A program made the translations under genes and the position numbers. Positions 1-11,715 of a stretch of 64,000 nt of DNA are shown piece after piece. Each line of letters starts with the position of its first letter. The first letter of the stretch is position 1. The notes under the pieces are model-generated. The model had not been told where the DNA came from and did no database searches. It was given only the letters and a program-made list of their open reading frames with translations. Source of the stretch: Cymodocea nodosa (Eukaryota > Streptophyta > Magnoliopsida > Alismatales > Cymodoceaceae); assembly GCA_036874045.1 (NCBI GenBank), contig CM072342.1, positions 580,501 through 644,500 on the forward strand, read 5' to 3'.

Positions 1-640
1 TCTCTCCTCTCGGGTAATCGCAAGTCCCTCGAGATAGAAGTATCTGTGTTGGGTTGGGAGGCTACCTTCTTATACTTGCTCAGTCTCACCCAAGGGAAAA
101 GTAGGAATCCCGTTCACCTACCACGTCGGCTTCACGATTCTCCCTGGCAAGGGGAGGTAGTTCGGGAGGGCCTGTAAAATAGGTAGAATAGATTGAAGGT
201 CGAGGCAAGTACAAGCCACGAACTCTCAACTTTGGCAAGTACAAGGCAAAACCCCCCTAAACACCCTACTATCCTATAGGTGGGAGGTGACGAATCTAGC
301 ATCTCCTTCTTCAATTCTCCTTCTCTGGCGGACTAGTGGTTTAGACCATCGAGCTAGTCTCTTCCGACCCTCCCCTTACAACCAATGGCATTTGACCAAC
401 CATTCTGTCCATCAGTGGTTCGACCATTCAGACTCCACAAGACCGTAATCGACAACTTTGCAACGTCAGGACTCGGAACATTCGCCCTCCACCCTTGGCC
501 TCCCCCACACCTCAACTCCCTACAAGCTGTGCCAACACGATGTTGTGCTACCCATGTTGTGCCTGTGGCATGATAGGTCGTGCAAGCATGGCCCCGTGAA
601 TCATGTTGTGTGGACATGATGATTCGTAGGGACAAGATGG
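1..640. other. GC-richer stretch without a recognisable gene
   Basis: This segment is clearly richer in G and C than the DNA after it and has short open frames on both strands (longest 93 codons). None shows a known domain, a good start context or a splice structure. It could be the tail of a neighbouring gene or an old retroelement fragment cut by the window edge. I see no LTR ends or primer binding site to decide. Confidence 0.3.
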
Positions 641-2340
641 TGACCCAGCATGGCTTCTAGTATCGTGTCAAGTCAAGTTGGCCTAACCCATTCTACACCC
701 ATATTGTCGTTGGATGCGATGTTTATTAATTAGTCCATATAAATTTGAATGGATAGCCCTAGATATTATATTGAAGATAGCCCATTAACAAGATTCTCTT
801 GAGATAATATGTTGCTTCAAACTTCTAAAATTAAAATACAAATGACCGTAGCATAATGTCATATATAGCCACGTGTCATCTTGCATTGCTGCATTACAGT
901 AGATAAACATGTTGTGTGTAATAATTATGTGGAATGATAGATCATCCATCTACAAAGCCTTGAATAGTGGAGTGTCGAAATGATCCAAAATAAAGAGACG
1001 GTTATCACCGTGCATTAGATTATATATATTCCTCTTCTAACAACTGACCCAAGTTTAGCATATTATTCTCCGTGACAAGCACATACTACGCATTTGAAAT
1101 ATATTTGTGATCTTCATTCTTTCTCTCGGTTAAAACTCTTCCTCTTCCAATGGAAGGTGCGTATCTAGAATTTCGCAAATTTAGTTTGCATCTGTAGTGT
1201 TTCATAAATGAACTTTTATCTCTACACGCGGAATCAGTGCATCCCAAGTCGAACAACAGTTGAGTATAGTAGCTCTTTGGTGTGGTTTCGTCAATCGTCT
1301 CGTCGAGTGTAAGTCTTTTCTTCGTTAATTGTTTCCTATGAATTAATTGTTTGACGATTGAGTATTATCAATCATTTCTTCTTCCTCTTTCGCATCCAAA
1401 CCAATGAATTGCGATTGTTTAGGCCTCCTCTCCCTTGCTTTTAGTCGTTTCACGTAGAATTCCATTTGCGTCCACCTAGATGTCTATTATTTCTAGTTCC
1501 ATACTTTTCTTGCCCTTAAGTCTTTACCACAACCACGTGAATCAGCAACACCAGTCGTCTTTTTTGTAATCGAACAAGACTCGTATTTGACTACCACCGG
1601 TTGTAATTCTTCCCATCGAAATTGAAAGCGTACGTCCATGTTTACTAGGAGAAGATGTAATGGCAACTACAAGTTAGTGATGCTCGTCGCCACAAGATCC
1701 ACTCATCACAAATTAAGATGACGAATGTTGGTTGTCACAAGGATGACTTTAAACTTGGTGGCACTTGTACATGGACTTGGCAACTTGTCTGTAGCTAACA
1801 TTTATGCAGCCAACTTTTCATTCGATGAAAGAAAGTATCATAAACAAAATTATATGTTGACCATGACACCATGCATCACAACTACTAACACCGTTCATGT
1901 GAGGGTCTGGGATAAGACTGTAACTACCTCAAGTTTCAAGAGACCGTAGTACTTTTTGAGTTGTGATATGATGTGATACTATTTATGATTTGTGTTCCAT
2001 TTGAACGTTAACTTTTGGGTTGAGCCTAATTTCACTTTGGATGTAACCTAAATGTGATTTTTAAATTATCATAGACTTTGTTGTGATTTCCATTACATTA
2101 TTTATCATTCATGATTTTGTGAAGATATTTTATCTTGTTTTAACAGGTTATACTTCTTTAACAAATACCTAGCCTTGTGATATTAGAGAGAATAATTTTT
2201 CATATACCTTCTTTTTTTTTTTAACGTGATTTTCTTTCTTTAATATTACAATGGTCATCATTTCGGTGTGACAATTCACGTTAACACTCCATTACTTGCA
2301 CAACAATGTTCTCCTTAAACAACATTGTTCATTATAATCT
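641..2340. other. Intergenic DNA, nothing recognised
   Basis: AT-rich sequence with only short chance open frames. No promoter, domain, tandem repeat or inverted repeat that I could support. Confidence 0.5.
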
Positions 2341-2690
2341 AAATTTTCTGAAAAATAATATATTAATGTATTACTTAATATTATTAAGTTGTATTGGAAT
2401 TAATGTTACTTGTTTAACATATTATTAAGTTGCTGAATATGTTAATGTGTTATTTATTCTTGTAACATTAATGTTATTATATTTTAATGTATTATAATCT
2501 AGTATCATTCTGCAACATTATTTTGTATTTTAATCTATTATAATTATAATATATTATTATTTATTTATTATTATAATCATACTTCTTAATATCATGTTAA
2601 TGTTATTATTTATTTTAACATATTATAATTATAATATGTTATTTATTTATTATAATTATATATTATTTATTATATTATAAGTCTATATCA
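2341..2690. repeat. AT-rich low-complexity tract
   Basis: Almost pure A and T, built of irregular repeats of short words such as TTATTTATTA, TATAATTATAATA and TTAATGTTATTA. It has no coding potential. It may be a decayed microsatellite or the core of an AT-rich mobile element. Confidence 0.7.
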
Positions 2691-3900
2691 TTTCTAAAGG
2701 AATAAGGTAGAAATAGTGAAAAACATTTTCTTTAATACAGAAGAAAATAATGGAAAAGTATTTTTCCTTATTTCTAACGACACAAACATAGAAAACCGTA
2801 AAAAAATATTTTTTTCATTTTCTTTCCTCTCATTTCTCACTATTTCCTGGTCATACAAACCTCTCCTATGTTATCAAAAAAAAAAAAAAATTCAAATTTT
2901 TGAGATGTATAAATATCAAGAAAATTCTTTTCACCTATTTTTGGAATATACAGAGGAAGCATTTTCATTCTGCCCTCTGGAAGTTGTTTCCGTCAAACCA
3001 CAGGATCGATCAACCGTAAGTAATCGAACAACGATCTGCTGCAGAAGGAATCCTCTTTCAGATGCCCGCAAACAGTTTTGCATCAAATCCAATAAGAAAC
3101 CGATGGGTTTGGCGTTACCGGTCATCCGCACGAGGTGGTTCGCCTTTCACGTTGTTGAACGCACGTAGATATATGTATTGGTCTACCATGCATTCGGATT
3201 CGGGTTTCCTTGCGGCCCGGCCGACAGTTGACGAGGTTTGCCACAGCTGCTCGATTGGTCCGTCTAACCATATATAACCAACGAATGCAAGATCGAAAAG
3301 TTAGATAGAAATGAAATACCTTGATTGGTGAAAAATTAGATGCTATGAGTAAACGAATAAATAAAATTATAAGGCCGACGTAACGTACCCTCTCTTCTTC
3401 TTTTTTAAGAATGTGATTAAAAAATTTCCCTCTTTTTTCGATTCATTGACAAGTACGTAAAACATTTTGCAGTTGCGCGCGGCAGACGCATGAGGCTTTA
3501 CCACATACTTCATGTGGTCAAACGAAAACCAGGGGCCGACCGAGAACGTAGCTGATAGATTGCCGGGTACACAGAATACGTTCGTTCTCAAAACCACATA
3601 ACATACTCCACCGCTGCCGTGCTCTTCGCTTTGACGGGAAGTGGCCCCTCGGTTATACATACGGCAGCCATACGCCCGAAGCAGGAAGCAAAACAGAACG
3701 CAAAAAGAGGAAGGCATGGTGCAAGTTGGCCCCTCAGTTTCGCGGCTTTCGCCCACCGCATGTGTTATCCAAACCCAGCAATCATCGCACCATACATTTT
3801 TCTAACCAACGCAACGCCCCACGCTGTGTGTATCCCGTCTCTGTTCCCTGGATCCACACCCATCCTATCCTTCTTCTCCTTCCCCACCCCTCCTCCTCCC
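2691..3900. other. Intergenic and distal promoter DNA upstream of the 4081 gene
   Basis: Composition rises from AT-rich to mixed towards 3.9 kb. Open frames on both strands overlap each other and contain the reverse of simple repeats, so they look fortuitous. The last part (about 3.6-3.9 kb) is pyrimidine-rich and is probably the promoter of the gene at 4081. Confidence 0.4.
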
Positions 3901-3901
3901 C

Positions 3902-3904
<3 letters not shown>

Positions 3905-3942
<38 letters not shown>
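3905..3942 (+). repeat. (CT)19 microsatellite in promoter
   Basis: A perfect run of 19 CT units ends directly before the TATA-like stretch of the gene at 4081. CT/GA tracts next to the core promoter are common in plant genes and can bind GAGA-type factors. Here it could equally lie in the 5' end of the transcript. Confidence 0.95.
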
Positions 3943-3943
<1 letters not shown>

Positions 3944-3945
3944 GA

Positions 3946-3956
3946 TATATATATAC
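3946..3956 (+). promoter_or_regulatory. TATA-like element of the 4081 gene
   Basis: An alternating TATATATATA stretch lies about 125-135 bases before the ATG at 4081. With the usual 30-base spacing this puts the transcript start near 3985 and gives a leader of roughly 95 bases. Confidence 0.5.
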
Positions 3957-4080
3957 ATATACGCACATTCATATCCTTACTCCTCATCCTCAAAACCCCG
4001 TAACGACTTTTCTATTTGCCGCCGCCGCCGCTGCGGCCATCCACTACCGATCGAGTTGAATAGAAAACGCGATTCGGAGA

Positions 4081-4434
4081 ATGACGAAGAGGTTCCGAGA
4101 CCAAGAGACTAGCAGCACCGAACATCCCCTCCCCCACGAGGAAGGAAGAGCATCACCGAAGAGGTGCAGGAAAGAGGAGGGGAGAATGTTTCACCCGGAG
4201 GCGGCGTCGACGTCCTCCCCCCGGGGGCTGCCGGAGTGGAGGAAGAAACTGTGGCTTCTGGGGATGGGATACGAGGAGCTGTTGTTGGGGTGGTTCCCGT
4301 TCGTGGAGGAAGACTTCTGCGAGGAGAAGGAGGTGTGCTTTCCATGGGGGGACCTGGGCTTCGATGATATATGGCAGATCAAGCACATCACCGAGATTCC
4401 AACCCAGTCCCAGTCCCGTAGAGTAGTCCTGTAG
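4081..4434 (+). CDS. Small plant protein of unknown function (117 aa)
   Basis: Single-exon frame starting at the first ATG after a plausible core promoter. Its G+C content is much higher than that of the flanks, and an AT-rich 3' UTR follows. The N-terminal 40 residues are polar and basic (MTKRFRDQ..., PKRCRKEE) and could hold a nuclear localisation signal. The middle is rich in Trp, Leu and Gly (PEWRKKLWLLGMGYEELLLG, residues 51-70), followed by an acidic patch (FVEEDFCEEKE). The C-terminus has an aromatic-acidic motif, FDDIWQIKHITEIP (residues 94-107), which resembles tails of small uncharacterised plant proteins; I cannot name the family. There is no signal peptide, and the hydrophobic stretch is too broken by charge to be a clear membrane segment. 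Function unknown. Overlapping frames on both strands are shadows. Confidence 0.65.
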   Translation: MTKRFRDQETSSTEHPLPHEEGRASPKRCRKEEGRMFHPEAASTSSPRGLPEWRKKLWLLGMGYEELLLGWFPFVEEDFCEEKEVCFPWGDLGFDDIWQIKHITEIPTQSQSRRVVL

Positions 4435-4640
4435 TCTTCATCTTCTTCTTCTTTTTACTTCTTTTTTTCCCCCCTTCTATTGGGTGTGAGGAGGTATGAT
4501 GAGATGATGATGTTCTTCTTGGATCCTCTCTCTCTCTCTTTTGTGTGTTTAGTGTTTCTTTTACAAATCAAAGTGAAAAATGATTTACCCATGTATTATT
4601 AATGAGCAGAGTTTTGTGGTAGTGTTAATTGACTATCGTA
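4435..4640 (+). other. Probable 3' UTR of the 4081 gene
   Basis: A T-rich, CTT-rich stretch directly after the stop codon, passing into ordinary AT-rich intergenic DNA. The exact poly(A) site cannot be fixed by eye. Confidence 0.4.
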
Positions 4641-6903
4641 ATTGACTGCATTCATATTTTAGCTAATAAGAAAGAATCGAGATTTAAATCCTGTTATATG
4701 TAAAATCACCGTTAACATGAAAAGAGTTTTGTATTTGCTACTGCAGTGGTGAATTGTTAGCTCGCATCATGGTGGAGAAGGTTTTATATGTTCTTCCCCC
4801 AAGCATGGCATGCACCGATGGAATTAATGTGGTTTGCCTTTCAACCCTGTTCTCTCTTGTGTTTTTCCTTTCATCACAGATGACGGATGGTGTGTTTTAT
4901 GTTCTCTGGTTTTGAATCCACTGCGGAATAATAAATTGATTTCGAAATTAGAAATTTGAAAAGTTTATTCCAAATGTCTTCGTCAGCCTGGATGTTCTAT
5001 TTTATTGTCTAGCTTTAATCTAAGATTTTGTTTGGTTTAGATTAGCTTATTTACGATAAGCAACATTATGGATAATTGATTGCATGAAAATGTTTAAATT
5101 TGTTGATAATCTTATTTATTTAAGATTTTACAATTAAGATTTCAGTTTGCATGTTGTTTGAGGTAAAAATATTCTATAATCGAACAAAATTAAGATTTCA
5201 ATTTACTACTTTCATGTTCATTTCTATGGAATTTATGTCATAATCCAAGATGTGACACTAGTTTGTTTTAAATTTATAAGTGAATTATAATAAAACGTTG
5301 CTTAAGCAAGAAAAAAAGAGGAAACCATAATTCTCAAATCCGAAGCCACCAGCCCATTGTTTTCCCAACTCCCCAAGCATGTAGGATGAAAACAAGAGTT
5401 CAATATTATGGAATATCGTCCTCATAGTCAAGTTATTTGAAGCTCTAAGTTTTCTATATTTCGACTTTGTTTTGGAGATTATGGTGTATTTGATAATTTA
5501 GCTTCCGTCTATTTGATAAGCTGCAAGTTGAATTGTGGCTATCGTTTTCAATGAATAGCTTTTCTGTCACTAACTTCAAATAATATGTTTTCTTTTTAGT
5601 TCTAGGAGAGCCGTATTTTTCTATTTCTTCTAAAAATCAAATGTAAAATTACACCAGTACTCCTAATTTAAATGCCCCCAAATCTTTTTTTATTCATAAA
5701 TGTTGATAATTATTTATATTATAAATATTATAACATACCATTTATTTATTCTTATAATGTAATTTCAAAAGATTTTTTTTATTATAATATTGATAAATAA
5801 ATACAACTTATAGTTATAAATAAATAAAGCTAACAAATGTGCAGTCAAAGTTAAATTAGGAAATTTATTTTCTTTATTTCGTAAAACTAAAACAATATTA
5901 AACATAGCTCTCAACTCTTTTCAAATATAATTTTTAACTCTCAAGTCCTGGAAGTTTAAACTAGAAGACCATTAATCACACCTTAAATATACTTAAATAA
6001 GGTCAATCCATAAACAAAAATCATTTGAAAATAATAATAAATACTTCTTTCGAGCTTGATCTATGGATCGGGCCGCATGGATTAAGCACAGCCCGAGAAG
6101 GTCTGAAACAAACAAATTTATGTTCATTTATTACATGAGTAGGGCTTCAGCTTCCGTATCAGCCCATTAGTTGGCGGAAAATTACGTGATAATTTTGGAT
6201 TGGACCTTATGTTGGATCACATCAAAATATAATTCAGTGTGTGGATTCTTTCGTGAAAACTTCGAAATCATACATGTTGGTTGATTTATTGCTCACGTAC
6301 ATAAGAGTTTAACAAGGAAATTAAAAATTATTTCTTTATCGGATGAGCATTGCTTTGTATATATCACTCGCACCAAAATAAAATGATCTGGCTTTGCCGT
6401 AATCATGCATGTGGGAGAACCTACCAATCAAGAATTTAAAAACTAATTAGACCGATCGGTTTAACAGCAACTAAGATAACCTCTTTATTTACGCAAATCT
6501 TAATTCGGCTAAACCACATATGCGTACGTTGGAACGTGGTTATGTATTCAGGTGACGTGACGTGATGTGCTCAACCACAGCCATGCATGCATAAGTAAAT
6601 TAATAACGGATAAAGAGGAATAATGGGTCAATTAAAGCACAACATGATTAAAGTCATGATCTTAATTGGCTTCTCCTCCTTCTCCAAGCAGGCAAATCAA
6701 GATAATTCATGATCTTGTCGCCGCCGTGCCTTGAGATGAACGGCAACTTCTTTCCTTTCCTGTGGCATAGGGATGGATTCTTTCCTTTGTAGACTAACAC
6801 AACCGGAACACACGCAGCGTCATCGCTTGGAATTTATCGAAGGCAGGAAATAAAAGGTAAATCCGGACGTGATACGTATACGTCGATGACAAGAATCGCT
6901 GGC

Positions 6904-6928
6904 ATATATATATATATATATATATATA
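6904..6928. repeat. (AT)12 microsatellite
   Basis: Perfect dinucleotide run visible in the sequence. Confidence 0.95.
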
Positions 6929-7412
6929 ATAACAAAAACTAATTAATTAATGAAGGTCTGATCCATTCCTTTCCACGCAATCCGGCCTATACCCTCGAGA
7001 AAGGAAGAATGACTTGTAGATTTGGATGAGCGAAAAGTCTATCTACCCATTCTGCTTGCTAAGCGCAGGTAGATGTCTTCAGCCGTGGACTCGACCGACA
7101 ATAGATGTAAAATTTCACACGGCTCTTCGAGATTCCAACGCTCGACGGTACAGGCATTTAATATTTCAAGATGGATTAGAAACGACGAGCAGGAAGAGTG
7201 CAGGGGTTAGAGGATGATCTCTTTAAAATTGATAATCGAAGACGATAATTAACTCCTTTTTGTTTGTTTCCATGGTGCTCCTCCTTTTTGCCTCACCAAA
7301 GTGTTTGCTTACGTCCCTCGTATTACTAAATATCTCGTTTTAATTTGTTAAAAGACTAATAACTAGAGAAAACAATAATTTCTGCTATTTTATGCTTGAC
7401 GATGACTACTAC

Positions 7413-7420
<8 letters not shown>

Positions 7421-7444
<24 letters not shown>
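7421..7444. repeat. (AT)12 microsatellite
   Basis: Perfect dinucleotide run, preceded by a shorter interrupted AT run. Confidence 0.95.
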
Positions 7445-8857
7445 TACGCACTCATCAGACTGTAATTATTAGCAAAACTAGCTAGCTTAGGAGAGTCTCT
7501 TATCGTCTTCGATTACCAATTTCTGCAACATGCACTTCACCGACGATTGACCAAGACCTTCGACAAGGACGCTTGGCCAAGATCTTCGACTTGGGGCATC
7601 CATCCATCGCCTCTGGCCTTGCAGAATGCTCTTCCATGTGCTGCTGTCGTGAGCTCCAAGAATGGCATCTCCATCTATCTCTCGATCTGTACGTCCAATG
7701 GCCGAAGCAACTTATAAAAACTTCAATTCCATTCGACTGCTCACGCAAGATTCCTCCTCGATCTCCTTTACAATTGTTGCTGCACTTATGGACGTTTGGG
7801 GGCTAACCAAGTAACTGAGGTGTTCTTTAATGCTTGCTTGTATCACCATTCGACTGATTTAATAAGATTTGCTTCACTTTCTCCTCTTTCCAGAAAATCA
7901 AACGTACCTAGTTAAATTAATGATCCATACATTTCGAAAACATTTGCTTTCTTGGTGATACTTAAAGGAAGGGCACAAGGGACAAAACGAGAAAATTGGA
8001 AAATCGTGAGTGGTGCATGAGTAAGCATTAGAAAATTTATGTATCTATGCTATAGTCAACAGATTTTCTAACTTTTCAGCATAAACAATTTTAAAATATT
8101 TGGTCTAAACGTTTATCAAAGCTACCTGTCGAACAAACATTTGAAATTTGAAATAAATAAGTTTAATTTCACAATAAATTGTTATTACTTAATTGGTCAA
8201 AAATAATGGTATTCATATATCATTTTTTTTTCACGATTCAAATCCTATTAAATGAAAAATAAAAAAATTTAAGAGGTATTTATGTTACAGCTCCGTACTT
8301 TCGTATATCAGACGTTGTATCCAAACTTTGTCTAATTTGTTCTGATATAAAGTTTTATATATCAAAATCATAAAAAAAGTTCTATTTGATATATTAATTT
8401 TAATATAAAATCTTATGTTGTGCATGTCAAAATCAATACAAACAAAAATTATACGTTTTTCAACATATTATTAATATAAACAATATATTAATGTTAAAAA
8501 ATAAAAATCGTATTCAGTTGCTCTACATACTCAAATCGAATCCATTGAATCAATTTGAGTAACATTTAGATATATATTTTTTAATGGTCGCGAAGAACTT
8601 TCTCTGTTTTATGATAATAGTTTCAAATTTTTAAGTTTGTATTTATAATTAAATATTTTACTTCAATGCTAAAAGAGAAATTCGTTCGTCAAGCCACCGT
8701 ATATATATTATTTTCCTTCGTAAGTAAGTATTGCCCAAGTCTATTTTGGGGACGAAAGGAATAGTTTACCAAAGTCTCTCGAGAAGCTTGTGCTTGTCGC
8801 TTTTCTTCTGTACCTTCACCCACCTTTACCTTTAAAATCCAGGTGCAAGCGCTTTTC

Positions 8858-8878
8858 TAATAATAATAATAATAATAA
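8858..8878. repeat. (TAA)7 microsatellite
   Basis: Perfect trinucleotide run. It creates spurious poly-Asn and poly-Leu tracts in overlapping frames. Confidence 0.95.
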
Positions 8879-11104
8879 ACCCCCACCTCCAACTGCAGAA
8901 CAGAAGCACCAAATACGTGCACCTTGTTTCTCGACTGGTGAAACGGAGAGGCCAAATTCCACGGGCTTGTGGCGGTAGCGGAGGTTTGCATCGTGACCAC
9001 CGTCGTCACTCTTCGTGCCCGCCACGTCTCCGTCTCCGTCGGCCACCGCCTACACCATATCTTCCCACCGACCATTTTCTTCCTTCTTGCGTACGTGGCC
9101 GGTGGTTTGGCTGGCATCGACGTCAACAGGATGGTCCGGATACCGGCAGCATGAAGTATGGACAATGTTCTGCATGCTGTACATATTCGATGTACAGAGT
9201 AATAATGACAGACGAGTATCGGAAGTCAGATCGATCGGTGAGGCCGTTGGCAAGGGGAGAGAGATACGCACGAACAGAACATCTAAGCGGCACATGAAGC
9301 GCCGGTTCCGACTTCCTAACCCCGTGCCTGCGACAGTGGGGCCAGTTCCCGATGGAAACATAAGCAGTCATTCATGAGTGGTGCATATACATATATATGT
9401 ATACTTACACGCTTTTATTTACTGCCACCACCACCACCCAACTACCTCCAAGTGATCCCTGTTTATTAATTAATGTTCTTCCTTGAAAGGCCGATGAGCT
9501 GTTTTTAAATGTTGCGGTGACCAGAGAATATTAGTTGGATTGTAAATGATATATGCAAAACTAATAATAATGAGTCCACACGACCGCCGTGCTCTCCGAT
9601 TGAAGCGAGCAAGATGGGTGTACGTGCGTTAAGACGTAATTAATTGGTGTTAGAAAGAGTAGATGCCACGTATATTAACAACAAATTTAATCTCTGCATC
9701 ATTAATGTCGAATTATTTTAATCATTAATTTCCTGACTTGTCTTGTATCATCTATATATATAACTGTTTTTTATTTTAAATTTCAACCGAAAATTAAATA
9801 GCATTGGATGGATAGATTGATTGTATATTAATTCCAGATAATTTACTTTAATTAGATTCAATTTTCGCGGGAGCTCATCTGTCGTGCATTGTGCATGCTC
9901 GCCACCGCAATCGACGGACGCTTTTCGCACGATATAATCGGCACCGCCGCAACGACCATACGTGTCACAGTCCGGGCCACGTGTACAGAAAAGTAGACGT
10001 ACCGTGTTGTCGCCTTCGAAAGGAAGGAGATTTTCTTCCAAAAGTAAATAGATATATATTAAAAAACCATGAAGCCATATCAAAATTATAATTTCAAAGT
10101 TATAAATAAAAAATCGAAACGAAAGAAAGGATAATAGAAGTAAGAGATAACAAAGAATTAAAGAAATTAATTATTATCTTTCGCTTCAACTACATCTACC
10201 TTGATCGTATCCATGAAATCGAATGGGGTGTGATCTGTAAGGTCTCCATTTGATTTTGTTTTTACAAGAAAATCTTTCATTTTAGTAATATTTCGTGATT
10301 TATTTTTTAAATATATTAATATCGGAAAAAAAAATCGATTTATCCAATTTCTTCTTCTAACATAAAATCTGATCGTAAAATTCAAATAAAATCGAAAATC
10401 ATTCTAAACGACATTCGTAAAATAACCTAAAATTTTATGATTAAAATCAACGTAAAATTGTCAAATTTTTCGTCGTGAAACCGTACACTTACCATACTTT
10501 TTAAACGACAAGAACGTGGACAAAAGAAAGGTAAATGTCGGCCGGCAAAAAAGCTTTACGTGAAATACAAATCAAATCATTTGTATATTATTTTTATTAT
10601 TTATATATTATGAAAATATTATTTACCGATGATATATAAAATATTACGACGAGATGACATTTACCTGCAATGACACGGGAACGTAAAAACCCGATTAAGA
10701 AAGATGGCAGTGAGGCAAGATGGGAAACAAAACACACCACCGCCCGTGAGGAGAGAGAGAGAGCGAGCTTGCTTTCGGCCTCGTCTTCCGTTCTAATTCG
10801 GAAGACTGTCGTGGCAGAATCCTGACCCCACAAACCTCCTCGGAAATCAAACTTCCGGATTCCAACCACGCTCTATTCCGCGTAACCACGTCGTCCACCA
10901 TGTTTTCCTCCGCAACTCCAATAACGTAATAAAATAATGCAAACCAACCAAAAGGTGGTTGTGCTTGTCCTCGTCACCGCATACACGCGCCCCACCCACT
11001 CTTATCTGTCGTTGCAACAATTTTTCTATTTCGTAATCTTATTTTACAATAAAAAATAAAAGAAATGCGTAAGAAATAAAAAGGCGAAGCGGTGAGCACC
11101 CACC

Positions 11105-11112
11105 TATAAAAG
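11105..11112 (+). promoter_or_regulatory. TATA box of the 11215 gene
   Basis: A canonical TATAAAAG in a C-rich setting, 110 bases before the ATG. It predicts a transcript start near 11135-11145 and a CT-rich leader of about 75 bases. Confidence 0.75.
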
Positions 11113-11214
11113 CCCGATATCTCCCCAAAACGCCCCCGTCCATACATAGCTCTTCTTCTCTTCCCGTTTTCCCGTTCTGCCCTCGTTCCTTCCCCTTCCC
11201 CCTTCTCTCTTCTC

Positions 11215-11715
11215 ATGGATGAAGCGATGCTAACGACGACGACAGCCGGCAAGAGGTCACGTGACGAGACCACGGAGGGCTCTCCGGCGGCCGCGAAACG
11301 CCTTCATGCCGAGATCCTCGACATCCTCGAAGACGTTTCCGAGGGTCCCTCGGACGACGGAGGAGACCTGGCGTCCGTAATGTGGAGTCTTGAGGAAGAG
11401 ATCTCCCTTCCCTGCCCTCCTCGCCCCGTCACATCCGTCGAGGAGGAGCCGGGGTCTTCTCGGCAGCCCGAGCTCGGGTATCTTCTCGAAGCTTCGGATG
11501 ATGAGCTCGGTCTCCCGCCCACCACCACCCTGCCGTCGACATCGGGTGAGTTGGAAGTTGCGGTTGAGGACGAGCCGGAGACGGACGAGGGTGGATGCCG
11601 CTGGACGCCTGGTGGCGACGGGGCCGGCTGCTACGATGCATTCGATCTTATTTTCGACGGTGCGGCTGACGCCGGAGGGTTTCTACTTCCCGGCAGTTAC
11701 TTCGAAGAGGATTAG
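11215..11715 (+). CDS. Acidic plant-specific protein of unknown function (166 aa)
   Basis: Intronless GC-rich frame behind a good TATA box and a short CT-rich leader, starting at the first ATG. The protein has a basic N-terminus (AGKRSRDE, residues 11-18; AAKRLHAEILDILED, residues 26-40), then DLASVMWSLEEEI (51-63) and LGYLLEASDDELGLP (87-101). This order resembles a small group of uncharacterised nuclear-type plant proteins with a basic start, a 'DLASVM..LEEEI' block and a 'LGYLLEASDDELG' block; that match is from memory and unverified. The C-terminal third is acidic and ends in an aromatic block (DAFDLIFDG...GSYFEED), as in some transcriptional adaptors. No enzyme motif, signal peptide or membrane segment. 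Function unknown. Open frames on the opposite strand are shadows of its GC-rich codons. Confidence 0.75.
   Translation: MDEAMLTTTTAGKRSRDETTEGSPAAAKRLHAEILDILEDVSEGPSDDGGDLASVMWSLEEEISLPCPPRPVTSVEEEPGSSRQPELGYLLEASDDELGLPPTTTLPSTSGELEVAVEDEPETDEGGCRWTPGGDGAGCYDAFDLIFDGAADAGGFLLPGSYFEED

Larger units (their letters stand above)
4641..11100. other. Long intergenic region with microsatellites
   Basis: Mostly AT-rich DNA without a supportable gene. It contains (AT)12 at 6904-6928, (AT)12 at 7421-7444 and (TAA)7 at 8858-8878. Mixed-composition islands at about 7.5-7.8, 8.9-9.4 and 10.7-11.0 kb carry overlapping open frames on several frames and both strands, with no domain. The last island is probably the promoter of the gene at 11215. 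A TATA-like TATAAAAAC at about 7.71 kb has no convincing gene behind it. Confidence 0.5.

Noticed and set aside
2716-3168. 150-codon plus-strand frame
   Set aside because: It starts at a non-ATG codon in very AT-rich DNA, is Phe/Lys/Ser-rich with a poly-Lys run from a homopolymer, and shows no domain.
8816-9377. Cluster of frames of 60-126 codons on both strands
   Set aside because: All frames overlap in a GC-richer island, some include the (TAA)7 repeat, and none has a domain, good start or splice structure.
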